Positions 37,019 to 49,549 of a DNA stretch of 64,000 bases are shown here, in pieces (the stretch's first letter is position 1; the number at the start of each line of letters is the position of its first letter). The DNA is taken from positions 148,970 through 212,969 of the forward strand of contig JXTB01000104.1 of the NCBI GenBank assembly GCA_002914805.1, given 5' to 3'. Source of the DNA: Parasponia andersonii. Lineage: Eukaryota; Streptophyta; Magnoliopsida; Rosales; Cannabaceae. The notes below the pieces were generated by a model. The model worked only from the letters and a program-made list of their open reading frames with translations. It did not search any database and had not been told where the DNA came from. Both the position numbers and the translations under genes were made by a program.

Positions 37019-37060
<42 letters not shown>

Positions 37061-39799
37061 CAAATGATTCATGTTACCCTTCATATATGTATTTGTAAAA
37101 ACTAGATATATGTATTTAATCCTGATATTAGAAGAGGACATGTGTTTTCATTCATTCAATTTGTCTACAATAACTTTATATTAATATGACTATTTTTAAA
37201 TTAAAAAAATTTATTAATTTGCGCATTTGAAATATGAAGCATATGAAGGATTTGTGGGAGGATAAAGAAGGGTGGAGGGAGAGCTAAAGTCCTTTGTTTG
37301 GTAGGAGGGTTTAAGGGAGGGAGAGGAAAAATGGAGGGATGAGCTCTTCTTCATGGCCCACTGTTTCTAATATTCAATATTTTCATTACTTTTTATGTGA
37401 AATAACAAAAATATCTTTTTTAAAAAATATTTAAAAAGTTATGAAATGAATAATAAAATAATTTTATAAATAAACATTCTTTATTCATCTCACTCTCTAT
37501 CTCTCTTACTAAATGATTTAAAAGGATTTTCACTCTTCTCTCCCTCGTTCCTAGGCTCTCTATCCTTCTTTTTTACTAAATATAGTATAAGTGAATTTTA
37601 GTTTTCATATAATAGATATTTATATTTTTTTAGTTAGCGATTTTGAAATTATGTTTGATAGGTGTGTTTGAAAATATATCTTCTTTTATATGAAAAAAAT
37701 ATATTCTTTTATATGAAAACTTAATATGCCAATCATAGTAATTTAATCACTTTACATAATATTTATTAAATACTTAAATGACGTTTTTGAATAATACAAC
37801 AAATTTGTAAATTAAATTTACCAAACATTTGGATCTTTATTTTTTTTATTACGACTATTTCTTGCTTTAATCATGGTACAATAATATTCAATTGGCCTTA
37901 ACTAATCAGGTTTATTTATGGCCTATGACATCGCAAAGTTCTTGTTTTGTCTAACTACTAACTAAGGTATGGCTCATCGACCCTAATATTACGATAATAC
38001 CTTATGATATGTCACCTCATAGTTCATATTTTATTAAAATTTCTTTTTTTTTTCAAATTAATAAATATTCCATCTTCTTTAAATTTTTTTAAAGGAGTGA
38101 GAAATTCTTTTGCTAAGTGAAAAATAGAAAGAACAATTATTAAAGGAGAACCTTCAAGCAAATAATAATAATAACAATAATAATCAAAGGAGAACCAATA
38201 GATAGAGTAAAATGAGAAGATAAACAAAAAAAAAAAGGAAAGAGTTTTCATACGAATTAATTAGAGTTGTTAGTGACATTACATATTCACCTAATAAGTT
38301 GCCAACCAGACCAACCAACTGCAGGCTTTAAATTATTACTTGACTAGTCGTTATACCATGTTTTGCATTATTCGAAATTAAAGTAAATAGATATAATACT
38401 ACATGAAATAAATAAAATGGCCAATTCTTGAGTATAGTCTACTTTTCTTCAAATGATGAATCCTCTTGTTTAATTTAGTAAAAATAAAGAAATTTTTTAA
38501 AATTCAAAAAGGATTTACTTGTTATGTATTTTTCTATTCAATCTTTTGGTTCTATACTTTGCCTCGATGGTTATATCACGATGTGCTTAAAGCTTAATGT
38601 AATGGATACACCTGATCAACCATGACATATATACTTTTGTTGTCCATGCCTGAGAAGGAAAAAATAATAAAGAAAACCTAAGACATATGATATATTTGCT
38701 TATACAAAAAATAGATTACAATATTAGTATACGATCTAGACATTGTTAATGATAGAAAAATAAAAGCAATAGAATCTTATAATCATACATATCTTAAAAG
38801 TTGAATTAGTTTAAAATTTCAAACGCTTACATATCTATATAGGCATATATACATATATAGTATCAATTAACATTAATGATAATAAATTAGAAGAGAAAGT
38901 GACACTTATTTGTTTGAAGTTAAAAAGATCCACTAAGCCTGATTTATAGTTATGTTTAATGTATTACAACATTAAAGAATTATATATATATATATATAAA
39001 ACTATAGATGGATATAGATATAAATAGATAAATATATTATTATCATTATTTAATTATATATCAAAAACATATTTTAAAATATTATATATAGAATAATTTT
39101 TTAGTTATATTATTATCATTATAGATATAATGGCATAAGGTTCCATATGTTTTGTTTTTTCATTCTATCTTTAAAATCAATATTATAAAGCCGAGGCTTT
39201 CTTATAAAAAATAAATAAATAGATATTCTTTTAAAAAAAATAGATATAATTATAGTTAGGTTCAATGTATTATAACATTAAAGAATGTATTTATCTCTAC
39301 ATTCAAACAATAGTCAATTTATTTTGATGAGATGTAATACTACTATTTATTTTATTCAATAAACTAAATTTAATATAAGCTATCATTAATATTATATTAA
39401 AAATAATATTATGTAATACATATATAATATGACCAATTATAACATGGAAAGATAATAATGGGACCAATCATATTATGAAAAAAAATAAGAATTAAATTAT
39501 TATTTTTTTCAAAATTTAAAAAATAGAATATTGATCAAAGAAGCTATAAGATTTTTTATACTTTTTTTTTTTTGCTTCAAGCTTAATACATGTATATAGA
39601 TTTTGCTTTCAATTTGACAAATAAAGGATGTAGAAATAAAAGCACTCAGTACTTTTAACAATAACCAAAAAAAAAACACTCATTACCAAAGATAAAAAGT
39701 ACTTCTTGCAACATAAGTTTCAAAAATAAAACACTTATTACCAAAGACAAAAAGTACTTCTTGCAACATAAGTTACAAAAAATACCAATGAGAAATAAA
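35390..39799. other. Gene-free AT-rich DNA
   Basis: No gene is supported. There is a (TA)n tract at about 37021–37057 and shorter ones near 38984. A 56-bp unit with 'aaaaagtacttcttgcaaca' is directly repeated at about 39681–39790. 37240–37570 has GGGA-rich and TCCC-rich ends around an AT-rich core and may be a MITE, but I could not match its termini. Confidence 0.5.
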
Positions 39800-40299
39800 T
39801 GTCACGACCCTAACTTCAAATTAGACAATTATACGACACTTAACACAGTCTGTCGCATTAAGTTAGCCTATTAACACTCAAAAAAGGGACTTAAAGTAAG
39901 TTGTAAGACAAAGTGACAAACGATAAGAGAGTTTGAGTGAATGAATATTTTGTATTACTCTTAGAATGCTTACAACTTTCACAAATGGGACTTGTGTACA
40001 AATGAACCCAAGAGGTCCTTTATATAGGCAAAGCCTAAACCAACCAAGGGTTATGATCATGCCAAGTGGCAGGATCTTACAAAGAGTCTAGGGTATTCTC
40101 AAATAAAGTAGTAATATCTACAAATATATTTACATAGAGAAATCTAGAACAAGCATGGCCTAGATGCTTCTAAGAGGTTCACCCATCATCTTGGCTCTTC
40201 CAAGTCATTCTAGGAGCTTCTAGGATCGTCCAACCTATCTAGCACCATCCAATTTTGTCTAGAGCCTTCTAGGACTTAGTAGCACCATCTAGAACCTAT
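39800..40299 (-). repeat. Left (3') LTR of the minus-strand gypsy element, truncated
   Basis: About 500 bp align with 51765–52262 with roughly 10% differences. The match stops at 'accatctaga' where the copia element starts. The last ~155 bp present in the right LTR are missing. Confidence 0.85.
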
Positions 40300-41182
40300 T
40301 GACCTATGTGGCTTTCAATATTGTTTTATTTTGATAATAACAAATATGTGATTTAGTTATTAATAATTGGCTTGAGTTTATAGGTATGAAGTTGAAAAAG
40401 AAATTGATAAAACTCAAGAAATGAAGTCCTTAAGAATAGAACATCATTGAAAAAACTCGAAGGATAAAAAATAATATGAAGAATCAAGATTCAAGACCAA
40501 GTCTAAATAGGTTAAAATTTATTTCCTAGTCTTGTACTTGATTTATTATATTGTACAAAATATTCTCTTTGATGTGGCTCAAAAATCTTTCAAATAATTT
40601 TTCAAGCAAATCTTCAAAGAATTAGCTAAACTTTAAATCTATTGATTGTTTGAAAATAAATATCATTTATAATCTAGCCCAAATATTCTCAAAAGTACAT
40701 TTTCTTAATGTTAAAAATGTTTTGAAAAGAGAAGTTTTAAAAACGACCAAGTTAGTTTAAAGAAACAAAAAATTTAGTTTTTGACTAATTTTAGTCAGCT
40801 AGCTTAGTCGATCAAAATAAAGGCCAAAAATAGTCGTTAAAGCTGAACTAGCATATCAGACTCAAATTGCTAGTTTTTTGGTCGACCAAAATTATTTCTG
40901 ATCGACCAAAATTTTAGCAGCAAGATACTAACAATCGAAAACGGCTAGTTTTTGAAGATGCCTTTAAATAGAGGCAAGTTTGATGACTTAGAAAGAGAGA
41001 ATACGAACCTATATTGATACCCAATCAGTTTCTAAGTGTAAAAGCTCTCTTTTACTCAACTATAACTTTCAAATCTATTTGAGTCATTCCTAGAGTATCA
41101 TTTGTGCATTGTTCTCAAATCACCTAAACTTATCTTGTATTATTTCTTTTCAATACCTTGCTCATATCAAGGAACTAATTCC

Positions 41183-42062
41183 ATGAAGAAAACTAGAATC
41201 AATATTTTCACAAGAAACTATGAGTTATTCAAAATAGAAAAAGATAATTCTATTTCTCAAATGTTTACTAGATTTACCTCCATCATTAACTCTCTTGGTG
41301 CTTTTGGAAAAACTTTTCCAAATAGTGAGTTGGTGAGTAAGATTCTTAAAAGCCTCTTTTGAGCATATAGAAGCAAGGTAGTAGCTATTCAAGAAGCAAA
41401 GGACCTTAGTAAACTTACTCTTGAAGAATTTATGGGTTCCATCATGACCCACGAAATCCTTATGAAAGAAACTAATGAAGATGAAGGAGAAGAAAAAGAA
41501 AAATAAATAAATCACTCTTAAAGTCACCTTACTAGAAAGCAATGAGGAAGAAGAAGAATTCGCGGATAGTGAGCTAGCAGACATTGCCTTACTTCCTAAA
41601 AAGTACAAGAAGTACTTAAATTTCAAAAAGAAGAATTTCAAGAAGAGCACTAAAGGCAATGACTTCCGAGAGAAGAAAATAAAGGATGATCCCATCACTT
41701 GCTTTGAATGCAAGAAGCTGGGACATATGAAGAACGAATGTCCTTTGAAAAGAAAAATGAAGAAGAAGGAAATGAAGGCCACTTAGGATGATAGTGAAGA
41801 AGAATAGTCCAATAGAGAAGAATAAGAAGAAATTGCCAACATATGCTTCATGGCAATAGAAAATTATGTAAGCTCTTTTAAACCTAAAGATAAATTTCAT
41901 GATGATAATGATACTAGTAGCGATTTTAGTAATGATACTGATTGTGATTTATCATATGAAAGTTTATTGAGTAATTCCAATGATTTACACAAAAACTATA
42001 AAAAAAAAAACTCATTTTCAAGAACAATGCTCTTAAAAAAGAAATTCTTAGTTTGTCAAAAA
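41183..42062 (+). pseudogene. Copia element 1 gag (broken)
   Basis: From the ATG at 41183 a UBN2-type copia gag core is visible (NYELFKIEKDNSISQMFTRF, LVSKILKSLF), then TGA at 41360. A frameshift lies before a CCHC zinc knuckle at 41700–41741 (CFECKKLGHMKNEC). A Ser/Asp-rich segment runs on with several stops to about 42062. The N-terminal part of gag appears missing. Confidence 0.8.
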
Positions 42063-42469
42063 TAGTTGAAAAGCTTACCAAAGAAAAGGAAGTAAAATTA
42101 TCTTGTAGTAATTGTGATATTTTGTCAAAAGAAAACATTTCCTTAAATGACAAGATTTTTGACTTAACTAAAATTGTCCACAAATTTACAAATGGAAAGA
42201 GCATGATGCTTGGTGGACAAAAATGTGTTTTTGACAAAAAAGGTATTGGATACAAATCTTCTATAAAACAAAAATACATTAAGAACTATTTTGTGAAAGC
42301 TAGTACAAGTGACACAAAGCATACTTGCACTTATTGCAATCAAGATGGACATACTAGTTTTTTATGCTTTGTAAAGAAAAATACATATTTTAGTGGAAAA
42401 CTAGCTTGGGTACCAAAAAAATCTAGAACTAACACTCAAGGACCCAAATTGGTATGAGTACCAAAAATC

Positions 42470-43362
42470 AAAGTTTGATTCTTACTTATAGGTACAAAAG
42501 AAAAAGAATTTTTGGTCCTTAGATAGTGGTTGCTCCAAACACATGACCAGAGACTACTCCTTGCTCTCATCATTCACAAAAAGAAGTGGAAGACATGTCG
42601 CATTTGGAGACAACGCTAAATGCAAGATTTTAGGTGTAGATAACATTGGTACTACATCCTCACCCATTATAGAAAATGTTTTACTTGTTGATAGTTTTAA
42701 ACACAATTTGCTTAGTATAAGTCAACTTTGTGATAAAGATTATAGAGTCATTTTTGAGCCTTCCAAATGCTTGATTGAGGATATTTGTTCAAAAGAAATT
42801 ATTTTTGAAGGGGAAAGAAAAGACAATGTCTACACTATTGATATTGAAAAATATTTTTGTCAAGATAAATGTTTTTCGGCTTTAAAAGATAATTTTTAGC
42901 TTTGGTATAGAAGACTTGGACATGCTAGCATGAATACTATTTCTAAGCTTTCAAAGAAAAACCTTGTTAGTGGTCTACTAAGATTACTTTTTGAAAAAGA
43001 CAAAGTGTGTGATGCATGCCAATTTGGAAAATAAGTAAAAAGCTCTTTTAAATCCAAAAACGTCATTACTATTTCTAGACCCTTGCAACTACTTCACATG
43101 GATCTATTTGGACCATTAAGAGTAGCTAGTCTTAGTAGAAAACATTATGCCTTTGTGATAGTCGATGATTTTTCAAGATTAACTTGGGTTCTATTTATTG
43201 CTCATAAAAACGATGTTTTAAATATATTTTCTATTTTTTGTAAGAAAGTGCAAAATGAAAAATGCTACACCATCACATCTATTAGAAGTGATTATGGTGG
43301 TGAGTTTGAAAATAATGAAATAAAAGCTTTTTGCTATAAAATAGTTTGCCTTAAAAATCAAT
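42470..43362 (+). pseudogene. Copia element 1 protease and truncated integrase
   Basis: Protease active site LDSGCSKHM at about 42519–42545. The pre-integrase motif LWYRRLGHASM follows a stop at about 42897, then CDACQFGK and a stop near 43033, then the integrase core with D in HMDLFGPL and D in RSDYGGEFEN. The frame ends before the catalytic Glu, where sequence jumps to the 3' end of the element ('tttgtcatcataaaaaatgg'). Confidence 0.82.
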
Positions 43363-43475
43363 GTTTGTCATCATAAAAAATGGGGAGATTTTTGACCTAT
43401 GTGACTTTCAATCTTGTCTTATTTTGATAATAACAAACATATGATTTAGTTACTAATAATAACTGGCTTAAGTTT

Positions 43476-44290
43476 TTGGTTGTCACTCATAAAGTGCCTC
43501 AAGTATAGCTCCAGTAAGGTATTCACCCTTTTTGCCTGGCTATCACTTTGGGGGTAAAAGCTAGTAGAAAAGTTCAAGTCTGAACCCATCAACTTGAACA
43601 ATTTTCCTGTGAACCGGGGGTCACGATCACTTACAATGTTTGCCGAGACTCCCCAGAGCTTTACGACATACTTCATAAAGAGCCGCGTAGTCTCGTCGGC
43701 AGGATAATTAGGTGAAGCAGGTGTGAAAGTAACATACTTACTAAAGTGATTAACTACCACTATAATGCTACCAAAACCTTTCGACTTAAGCAGGCTAGCG
43801 ATAAAGTCCATAGAGACACTCTCCCACGGTCTTTCAGGAATAGAGAGAGGTTCCAACAATCTGCCCAGTGATTGTTGTTCTACCTTATCTTATTGGCACA
43901 CAAGATAAGTTCGCACATAGGCCTCGACATCATGCCTCAGTTGAGGCCAATAGTAGATTAATCTGATAAGAGCAAGAGTTCGTTTATGACATGGGTGACC
44001 AGTCCACAAGGAATCGTGGCACTTTTTAGTAAGCTCTTTTCTTAAGTTCTCCTATTTAGGCACATAGAGTCGATTGCCTTTGGCATAGAGAAGTCTGTTG
44101 ATTAGCCAATAGCGTCTCGTCTTTCCTTCCTTCACTAGGGGTAGTAAACTCTTTACAAGAACATCATGTTCTTGCCCTTCCTTGATTTTCTCCATCAAGT
44201 TGCTATCGGACCTACTTAAGACAGCCAGCTCCACCTTTCTACTTAAGACATCTGCCACCACATTAGCTTTCCCAAGCTTGTATTCAAGCC
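43476..44290 (-). pseudogene. Gypsy element integrase (truncated)
   Basis: On the minus strand: MVADVLSRK (end of RNase H/linker), a zinc-finger region near 43860–44050 (HPCHKRTLALIR...YLVCQ, interrupted by stops), then the catalytic core with MDFIASL, SDRDPRFTG and a changed QAKRVN where GQxERVN is usual, so the catalytic Glu seems lost to Lys. The copia junction cuts it after FMSDNQK. Confidence 0.82.
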
Positions 44291-45470
44291 TATAATTGAA
44301 TTCTGCTAAGAAGTCTTGCCACCAGCTTGCTTTGGACTCAACTTTTTCTGCATTTGAAAGTAGCTGTGGCTACATTGTCGGCCATGATCGTGAAGTGAGT
44401 ACTCAACAAGTAGTACCGCTACACCCTTAGGCAATGGACGATGGCAGTTATCTCTTTTTCTTGCACTGTGTAGCATTTCTTGATGTCATTGAGTTTGCGA
44501 CTTTCATAAGCAATTGGACGCCCTTCTTGCATTAGTACTCCACCATTAGCAAAGTCGGAGGCATCCGTGTGAAGCTCATATGCCTTAGAGTGGTCAGGCA
44601 AACTGAGAATTTGCTCTTCGCTTACTGCCTTCTTCAAGTCTTTGAATGAGACTTGACACTCAGGTATCCACTCATAAGACTTGTTCTTCTTGAGCATGTT
44701 AGTAAGTGGTGCTGCTCTTACTGAGTAAGACTTGATAAACTGCCTATAGTAGTTTACAAGTCTGAGGAAAGATATCAATTCTGGTACCCTAGTAGGAGGT
44801 TCCCACTTTTGGATGGCTTGCACCTTGGCTTCATCCATCATAAGTTTCCTATCCTTTATCTTATGCCCTAGGAACATCATTTCTCCTTCTTGATGAATAG
44901 TTGGTTTTCTCTCAAGACTTCGAACTCTTTCCTCAAATATTCTAAGTGATCTTTCATAGTCTTGCTATAGATGATTATATCATCAAGATAGACCACAATG
45001 AACCGATCGAGGTAGGGATGGAATAGCTTATTCATAAGAGTGCATAAAGTAGCAGTTGCATTGGTAAGACCAAATAGCATGACTAAGAACTCATAAGCAC
45101 CATACCTTGTCACGCACATGGTCTTAGGCTCATCTCCCTCCACTATGTGCACTTGAAAGTATCTCGAGCACAAATCAAGCTTTGAGAAGTATTTAGTATT
45201 CCAAAGTTGATCAAACAAGTCAGCCATCAATGGGATGAGGTACTTGTTCTTCACCGTTACCTTGTTAATAGCCCGATAATCAATGCATATCCTTAGTGAG
45301 CCATCTTTCTTCTTCTGGAACAATACCAGGGCACCGAAAGGAGCTTTGGAGGGCCTGATAATCAATGCATATCCTTAGTGAGCCATCTTTCTTCTTCTGG
45401 AACAATACCAGGGCACCGAAAGGAGTTTTGGATGGCCTGATAAAACCCGCATCAAACAACTCTTTTAGTT
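44291..45470 (-). pseudogene. Gypsy element reverse transcriptase and RNase H
   Basis: Minus-strand RT from about 45470 contains [43 protein letters not shown] and the catalytic VVYLDDIIIYS (near 44970–45000). RNase H follows with ELHTDASDFANGGVL and KEITAIVHCLR, then degraded sequence. An 82-bp tandem duplication sits at its start (45271–45434), and stop codons occur after 44419. Confidence 0.88.
45271..45434 (-). repeat. 82-bp tandem duplication in gypsy RT
   Basis: 45271–45352 and 45353–45434 are nearly identical, sharing 'gataatcaatgcatatcctt' through 'cagggcaccgaaaggag'. The extra copy repeats an RT segment and, since 82 is not a multiple of three, shifts the frame. Confidence 0.9.
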
Positions 45471-45574
45471 ATTTCCGGAGTACCGCTAACTCCGGAGGGA
45501 CCATTCGATAGGGAATGATTGCAAGTGGCCTCGTGCCTGACTCAAGCTAGATTTCGTGATTCACCTCTCTCTTA

Positions 45575-46000
45575 GGTGGAAGTTTCTTGGGCAGAGCGTT
45601 AGGCATCACATCTTGAAATACATCCAAGATTGTTTACACCTCCATGGGCAGGTTACCTTGAGGTTCTAACTCTTCATCATCATACTCCTTTAGGATGGCC
45701 AAGTAACTCTCCTCCTCTCTTCTCAAGCCCTTCTTGAATTGAAGTACAGATAGTACTTTGTTTCTCGCTTTTCTAGACTACTCCGTTGGTGGAAGTTTTT
45801 TGGGCAGAGCGTTAGGCATCACATCTTGAAATACATCCAAGATTGTTTACACCTCTATGGGCAGGTTATCTTGAGGTTCTAACACTTCATCATCATACTC
45901 CTTTAGGATGGCCAAGTAACTCTCCTCCTCCATTCTCAAGCCCTTCTTGAATTGAAGTGCAGATAGTACTTTGTTTCTCGCTTTTCTGGACCACTCCGTT
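45575..46000 (-). repeat. 213-bp tandem duplication between gypsy protease and RT
   Basis: Copies start at 45575 and 45788 ('ggtggaagtttcttggg', 'ggtggaagttttttggg') and run to the 'gaccactccgttgg' block near 46003. The length of 213 bp is 71 codons and keeps the frame. The copies differ by a few bases. Confidence 0.88.
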
Positions 46001-46025
46001 GGTACCACACAAGCTTTTTTACCAT

Positions 46026-46370
46026 CTATAATGCACATAGAGTTGGCAAAAGGAACGGGGAATGCCCGCCTACATCAAGGAACTCCAAAACAAGCACTAC
46101 CATAAAATCATCTATTGGCACCACTGATAAGTTAAGTTGGCCAGCCCATGCACCTAGGCTAGCCTTAACACCATGAGTAACCCTATGAATGGGACATGCT
46201 GTTGAGTTCACTGCCTTGAGGGAGCCTTCTCCATTTGACATCGTCAAGTAAAACTGCCTAGTTTCCTCAACAGAGACGAAGTTGTGAGATATACTCGTGT
46301 CAACTAAGGCTTTGGTGGCTTTGCCATTGATTGTTATATCCACAAAGAGTAGGCTCTTAGCTTATGACTT
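46026..46370 (-). pseudogene. Gypsy element aspartic protease
   Basis: Minus-strand open frame with ALVDTSISHNFVS, the plant gypsy protease active site in which the usual Gly of DTG/DSG is Ser. An acidic KEYDDEVLEP linker to RT follows. Confidence 0.8.
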
Positions 46371-47266
46371 AGGGGCCGATTGTAAGGTATTAAGAAGTTG
46401 CAAGGAACCAATATGTGCACCACCATCTTTTCTATCACCTACTTCTTGGCTTGGCTTAGAGGTAATTAAGGCATTGAGAGCTTTCTTCTTAGGACACTCG
46501 CATACCTGATATGGCCCATCATAAAGAAAGTACTTGACTCTTGACTTGGAGAAGCCACAGTCTTTCTTCTCTTTGCCCTTATCTTTGTGCTTTTAGGAGA
46601 AACTATCTTTGTTCCAATTTTCTCCTTTTGTTTGCTCTCCCCTACTCTTTGCTCCACCACTCATCTTGTCTTTGGCCTTAGAAGAGTCCTTATTGGTAGA
46701 GTAATCAACAAGGTTCTTGGCTACCGCAATAGCATCGACCAAGTCCTGGACACCACGGCACTTGAGCTTTAACTTGGCCTAGTTCTAAAGACCATCCATG
46801 AACAAGAACAGACCATCTTTATCTAAAGTGTCAGGGACTTTAAGTAAGAGTGTGGCAAACTTTTTCACGCAGTCTCTAATACTACCAGATTGTTTGAGGT
46901 GACAAAGACGGCCTCTCGCCTCCTCTTCGATATTCTTGGGGAATAATTGCCTCTTTAGCTCTCTCTTGAAGTCAACAAAGGTGGCTATAGTGCACACTCC
47001 TCGTTGCATCTCCTTGTGTCTTTACCTCCACCATAGCATGGCAGTATTAGTTAGATACAAGGCATCATTACAAATTTTACCGGCATTGTCCGTCATATCG
47101 GCGGCCTCAAAGTATTGCTCGAGTCCCTATAGAAAGTTCTCAACTTCCCTAGCATTGCGAGTACCATTGAAGGCCTTTGGTTTAGGCACCTCAATCTTTC
47201 TTACCTCAATGGTTATCATGGTCGTCACCCCCGTAGTCACCGCTCACTTGCATACAGCAAGATCAC
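46371..47266 (-). pseudogene. Gypsy element gag, C-terminal part
   Basis: Minus-strand frames show the gag core (TFVDFKRELKRQLFPKN, ARGRLCHLKQSGSIRD) and a Lys-rich region with a short zinc-knuckle-like remnant near 46490–46560. There are several stops (about 46365, 46593 and 46784). The N-terminal part lies 4 kb away at 51349–51710, beyond the nested copia element. Confidence 0.8.
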
Positions 47267-47271
47267 TACCT

Positions 47272-48004
47272 TGTTTGGATTTTTGCCCTAAAAAGCATAT
47301 TTCTAATTTTACCCTTTTAAGTATAAATAACTTTCTTTCATATGCAATTATGATATTTGTTAGATTAAACTATCTTAGTTGGATAGTTTATTCATCTGAA
47401 AAAGATTCTATGACTTTATATGTTTATAAAGAAACAAACATGATTAAGTGTTAATTATAGGGAGACTTGTTTCTTTATCTAAGTCTAAATGTAGTAGTTT
47501 ACAATCTGTAAATAAAGATGGAATACTTTATTTACTATAGATTGTATTGTTTTTCTATCTCAACGGGGATGATGTGTCTCAAATCATTGAAATATTTGAC
47601 TTCTCATAGAATCACTAATATAACATAAATAAGTTATGTGTATTGAACTGGACCAGGTAGTATAAAGAATTGTAGTACCATAACTCAATTCTTATATTAT
47701 CACAAACTAGCTATTAGCTTATAGATCTTAGTCCTTATGTTTGACTTGACTTGCTTTCATGGGTTATAGCTTTTTGATTTGTTAAAAGACTAACCTCTAT
47801 AAAATTAGAGGTGGACTCTGACATTTTGGAGGTTATGGCTTATGAATTAGTGAGAATACTAAATAGTTAAGGACACTATATATTAATGCCACTTTAGGTT
47901 CTTTCAAGATTCATGCAATAATTAAATCTAAGATCTTAATATTCACTTTGTGAATTGGTTGATAATTTTTTCTAAATGACCATTGAGAACAAAATTATCG
48001 ACAT
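47272..48004 (+). repeat. 5' LTR of copia element 2, truncated to 733 bp
   Basis: Aligns with the first ~735 bp of 49550–51343 and breaks off at 'aaaattatcgaca'. The remaining ~1,060 bp of LTR and everything up to protease are deleted. Confidence 0.88.
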
Positions 48005-48089
48005 TAATGTATTCGTGGAGCTTCTCCGGTAGTTAGGTTGTTGGGGAGGCCAAGAACAGCACTCATCACTCTCTGCTGAGGATAGAAGA

Positions 48090-49432
48090 AATCTCTGACT
48101 AATGGACTCAGGATCTAGTGTCAATATCTGTAACGACAAGAAATAGTTCATTGAACCAAATCAATTAAATGATGTTGGTCGTGATGTAGAAGTTATAGAT
48201 AATCGAAGAGTTCGAATAAAGGGTATAGGCAATGCTTACCTTAATATCAATGATAGCTCCATAATCTTGAAAGATTGTTATTACGTACCAGAATTTAGTT
48301 TAAATGCTCTTTCGGTATTGAAGATGTTTAAAGAAGGCTATCGCTTCGAGTTTGACAAAAAGGTTAAAGTCTTTTCTAATAATCTGGTGTACTGTGTGGG
48401 AGAAATATTGAATGGACTTTATGTCCTAACCCCAAAGTTACAAAGTACATCATCTTCAGTCATGAGTATTACTACACCCCAAGAGATAGTGAATGACATC
48501 AGGAAAGAGCGCAACACCATCAATTGGCACAAGCGACTCGGATACTTACCATGCTCAGAAATTCATAGACTTATGGAGTTGGGTCACTTGTCTGAAGTAG
48601 ACATCAGCAATGACATAGACTGTGAGGATTGCAAGAAGCCTATAAAGTACAAGCGTCGTCTTGCTACTCGTTCTGAGAAAGCTGAGGCATGTTTAGAGTG
48701 CATGCATATGCATATCTGTGAACCTATAGAGGTAGTTTCCTATAACAAACATACATTATTTATCACCTTTGTTGATGAATATTCGGACTTCGGTCAAGTT
48801 TATTTTCTCAAAAGATATGATAAAGTCCCAGATGCTTTCCATGAGTTCGATAGAAAGGTGCGAATGCAACATGACACAAAGGATAAGAAGTTCAAGATTG
48901 AAGCCAAACATAAAGATATGGATTCTCTTCGAGACATGCTGAGGCCAACACTAGCCAATCTTGCTATTCTTCATGAATATGTGACTATCTATGAGTATAG
49001 TCATATAGGAGCTGTTGAGAGGTACAACATTAGACTCAAGCAAACCATAAAGCTGATGTACAAGGAGTCACTGCTATCCTATAGATACTGGAATTATGCT
49101 TTAAGGACAGCTTCGTACTCAATTTTATTCCATCAGATAGAGTTGCTTCGACACATTTTCAGATGTGGATGGGCTATATAGAGAGCTTAGAGCATCTAAA
49201 GGTATAGGGTTGTGAAGTATACGCGTTTTAGAAAGTGGAAGAAGAAGTTGACAAGAATTCAAAAAAGTGTTTTTTGCTTGGCTATCCAAAGGAAGAGAAG
49301 GGTTACATTCTTTATAGACAATCTACGAATACTACATTCATCAGCAAAAATGGAGACTTTTTGAAGGATAAGAGAGAAGTCTGTGAAGAAAATGATGAAG
49401 AGAGAGCTTTTGATCTTCATTGCTTTTCTTAG
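48090..49432 (+). pseudogene. Copia element 2 protease–integrase remnant
   Basis: The open frame 48267–49181 contains protease C-terminal sequence (CYYVPEFSLNALSVLKMF), pre-integrase (INWHKRLGYL, CEDCKKPIKYKRR) and integrase core pieces (FITFVDEYSDFGQVYF, GAVERYNIRLKQ). The protease active site upstream (near 48105) is mutated by stops. 49235–49432 has an integrase C-terminal piece (CFLLGYPKEEKGYILY). The middle of the core with the second Asp is missing. Confidence 0.8.
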
Positions 49433-49549
49433 TCATTAAGTTGTTAGTTGAACACTTAGTTCTTGCTTTTATTAATTTTGATCGTTTGGAATATTTTGGA
49501 ATTTTTAGTATGTTATTTTTAATAACTACTTTTTGGACAAGTGGAAGAT

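Larger units (their letters stand above)
40300..43473 (+). mobile_element. Ty1/copia element 1, deletion derivative nested in gypsy
   Basis: The segment starting 'tgacctatgtggctttcaat' at 40300 recurs at 43393 ('tgacctatgtgactttcaat') as the start of a 3' LTR cut off after about 80 bp. It is preceded by a PPT-like 'aaaaaatggggagattt'. Inside are copia gag, protease, pre-integrase and part of the integrase core. The rest of integrase, RT and RNase H are gone. No PBS was found. Confidence 0.82.

Noticed and set aside
37240..37570. Possible MITE with GGGAGGGAGAGG and CTCTCTATCC-type ends
   Set aside because: I could not match termini or target duplication with confidence, so it is mentioned only within the intergenic entry.
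39800..40299. Segment as a separate solo LTR
   Set aside because: It is the partner of 51765–52419 around a minus-strand gypsy body, so it belongs to that element.
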